This document shows, piece by piece, positions 6,452-7,729 of a stretch of 7,729 nucleotides of DNA (position 1 is its first letter; each line of letters starts with the position of its first letter). The stretch lies in contig JAIDKJ010000114.1 in assembly GCA_029051835.1 (NCBI GenBank), positions 1-7,729 of the forward strand, read 5' to 3'. The notes under the pieces are model-generated. The model had not been told where the DNA came from. It ran no database searches and saw nothing but the letters and a program-made list of their open reading frames with translations. The translations under genes were made by a program, and so were the position numbers. Source of the stretch: Paramuribaculum sp. (GTDB lineage Bacteria > Bacteroidota > Bacteroidia > Bacteroidales > Muribaculaceae).

Positions 6452-7729
6452 TCAGTCGACGCCCAGATCGGCCTTGATCTGCTGTATCTTGGCTTGGGCA
6501 GCGGCTATAGCCTTGTCGTAGTCGTCGGCCGATGCCATCTCGCCGTGCACCTCCACGTAGAATTTGATCTTAGGCTCCGTGCCCGAGGGACGGACGGAGA
6601 TCTTCGTATGGTCGGCGGTGAAATACTGGAGCACGTTGCTCGTCACAGGCATGTCGATCTTCACCGATGTGCCGTCGAGCGGATGAGTTTCGGTAAGCGA
6701 CTCGTAGTCCTTGATGACGCTCACGGGGCTTCCGCCGATCTGCTTGGGCGGGTTGACGCGCAGCTGCTTCATGATCTCCTGTATCTCCTCGGCGCCCTTC
6801 TTGCCCTGACGCACGAGCGATATGCCGGCCTCGCTCGAGAAGCCGTATTTCATGTAGATATCCTGGAGCATCTGCAGGAAGTTCATGCCCTTGTCCTTGG
6901 CCCATGCTGCGGCCTCGGCCATGAGCGAAACGGCCGAAACGGCATCCTTGTCGCGCACGAAATCCTCGGCGAGGAAACCGTAGCTCTCCTCACCGCCGCC
7001 GAGATAGCGGGCCACGCCCTCATTGTCGCGGATCACGGCTGCGATCCATTTGAAGCCGGTGTAGCAGTCATACATGCGTATGCCGTTCTTCTCGGCTATC
7101 GACTTGATGGTTTCGGTGGTGACGATGGTCTTGACGATATACTCGTTGCCCTTGAGCATACCCAGCTCGGCATTGCGGGTCATGATGTAGTTGAGCAGTA
7201 TCATGACTATCTGGTTGCCGTTGAGCAGCACATATTCACCCTTATGGTCGCGGATCACGGCTCCGATACGGTCGGCATCGGGGTCGGAAGCCATCACCAG
7301 ATCGGCGCCTACCTCCTTGGCTTTAGCTATGGCCATAGCCATTGCGGAGGGCACTTCGGGGTTGGGCGACACTACGGTGGGGAAATTGCCGTCGGTGACA
7401 TCCTGCTCCGGCACATGGATTATGTCGGTGAAGCCGTAGCGTGCCAGCGATTCGGGGATAAGGCTTACGCCGGTGCCGTGGATCGGTGTGTAGACGATCT
7501 TCATGTCGTGGTGGCGCTTCACGGCGTCGGGGCTGAGCTGCAGACCCTTTATTGCCGTGAGGAAAGCCTCGTCGACCTCCTTGCCTATGATCTCGATCTT
7601 CGACTTGTCGCCCTCGAAACGGATATTCTCCACTCCCTTGATGCGGTTTACGTGGTCGATGATGTTAACGTCGTGGGGTGCGATGATCTGCGCTCCGTCC
7701 TCCCAGTAGGCCTTGTAGCCGTTATATTC
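6452..7729 (-). CDS. Phosphoglucomutase/phosphomannomutase (phospho-sugar mutase), N-terminus outside window
   Basis: This alpha-D-phosphohexomutase interconverts hexose 1- and 6-phosphates in the cytoplasm, feeding glycolysis, glycogen and nucleotide-sugar synthesis. The frame is open to the right edge and gives 425 visible residues, starting EYNGYKAYWEDGAQIIAPHD. That segment normally follows directly after the active-site TASHNP loop, so the phosphoserine lies just past the edge. Visible landmarks are the metal-binding loop DPDADR (residues 149-154, bases 7268-7285), the sugar-specificity loop GGEESYGF (245-252) and the phosphate-binding loop RPSGTEPK (380-387). The long insertions and overall size fit the ~580-residue Bacteroidales phosphoglucomutase type rather than the ~460-residue PMM/PGM type. 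The Met at 7633 is internal, because homology continues upstream of it. It ends ...DLGVD, TGA at 6452-6454, convergent with the gpmA fragment. Substrate preference cannot be settled from sequence alone. Confidence 0.95.
   Translation of the reverse strand, partial: EYNGYKAYWEDGAQIIAPHDVNIIDHVNRIKGVENIRFEGDKSKIEIIGKEVDEAFLTAIKGLQLSPDAVKRHHDMKIVYTPIHGTGVSLIPESLARYGFTDIIHVPEQDVTDGNFPTVVSPNPEVPSAMAMAIAKAKEVGADLVMASDPDADRIGAVIRDHKGEYVLLNGNQIVMILLNYIMTRNAELGMLKGNEYIVKTIVTTETIKSIAEKNGIRMYDCYTGFKWIAAVIRDNEGVARYLGGGEESYGFLAEDFVRDKDAVSAVSLMAEAAAWAKDKGMNFLQMLQDIYMKYGFSSEAGISLVRQGKKGAEEIQEIMKQLRVNPPKQIGGSPVSVIKDYESLTETHPLDGTSVKIDMPVTSNVLQYFTADHTKISVRPSGTEPKIKFYVEVHGEMASADDYDKAIAAAQAKIQQIKADLGVD

Noticed and set aside
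6244..6477. Open frame of 77 codons on the + strand across the gpmA fragment and terminator
   Set aside because: It runs out of frame through gpmA, includes the terminator hairpin and T-run, and has an Arg/Pro-rich product without recognisable features.
1..7729. Mobile element, CRISPR array, tRNA/rRNA or defence cassette
   Set aside because: No transposase or integrase motifs, terminal repeats, regularly spaced long repeats or RNA-gene sequences were seen on either strand.

Overview
The window reads as a chromosomal piece of a Bacteroidota genome, most likely order Bacteroidales. Four things suggest this: a TAnnTTTG-type promoter box, no Shine-Dalgarno sequences of the usual strength, a very large secreted protein ending in a type IX secretion (T9SS)-like C-terminal domain, and a Bacteroides-like phospho-sugar mutase. 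The GC-rich coding style (about 60-68% GC where I counted) would fit a Muribaculaceae-like lineage, but that placement is inference.

Layout from left to right. Positions 1-561 (+) are the 3' end of rnr (RNase R), with the end of the RNB domain, an S1 domain and a basic tail. It overlaps folB (dihydroneopterin aldolase, 558-917, +) by ATGA, so the two are probably translationally coupled. Positions 918-1064 are a compact AT-rich regulatory region. It holds two small inverted repeats, a good -7 promoter box and three TACAGG hexamers spaced exactly 10 bp apart just before the next start codon. Positions 1065-6113 (+) encode a 1682-residue secreted protein of unknown function. It has a signal peptide, a Tyr/Asn/Lys-rich N-terminal third, a middle of probable beta domains, three chitobiase-C-terminal-like beta repeats and a T9SS-like C-terminal sorting signal. 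Its first ~1.8 kb is AT-rich (35-38% GC in sampled lines) and the rest is GC-rich (60-68%), so the gene looks mosaic.

Positions 6114-6205 hold a perfect 16-bp hairpin whose second arm ends 3 nt before a start codon. Positions 6206-6355 (+) are a 49-codon N-terminal remnant of phosphoglycerate mutase (gpmA) that keeps the RHGES active-site motif but lacks the other ~80% of the enzyme. A strong intrinsic terminator follows at 6388-6432. Converging on it from the other strand is a phosphoglucomutase/phosphomannomutase gene (6452 to beyond 7729, -), whose N-terminus lies outside the window.

The flanking genes are housekeeping: RNA decay, folate synthesis and sugar-phosphate metabolism. The accessory part is the mosaic surface protein with its own promoter, together with the decayed gpmA copy beside it. 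I see no CRISPR array, transposase, integrase, tRNA, rRNA or toxin-antitoxin pair. The best candidate for something undescribed is the mosaic secreted protein and its unusual leader.
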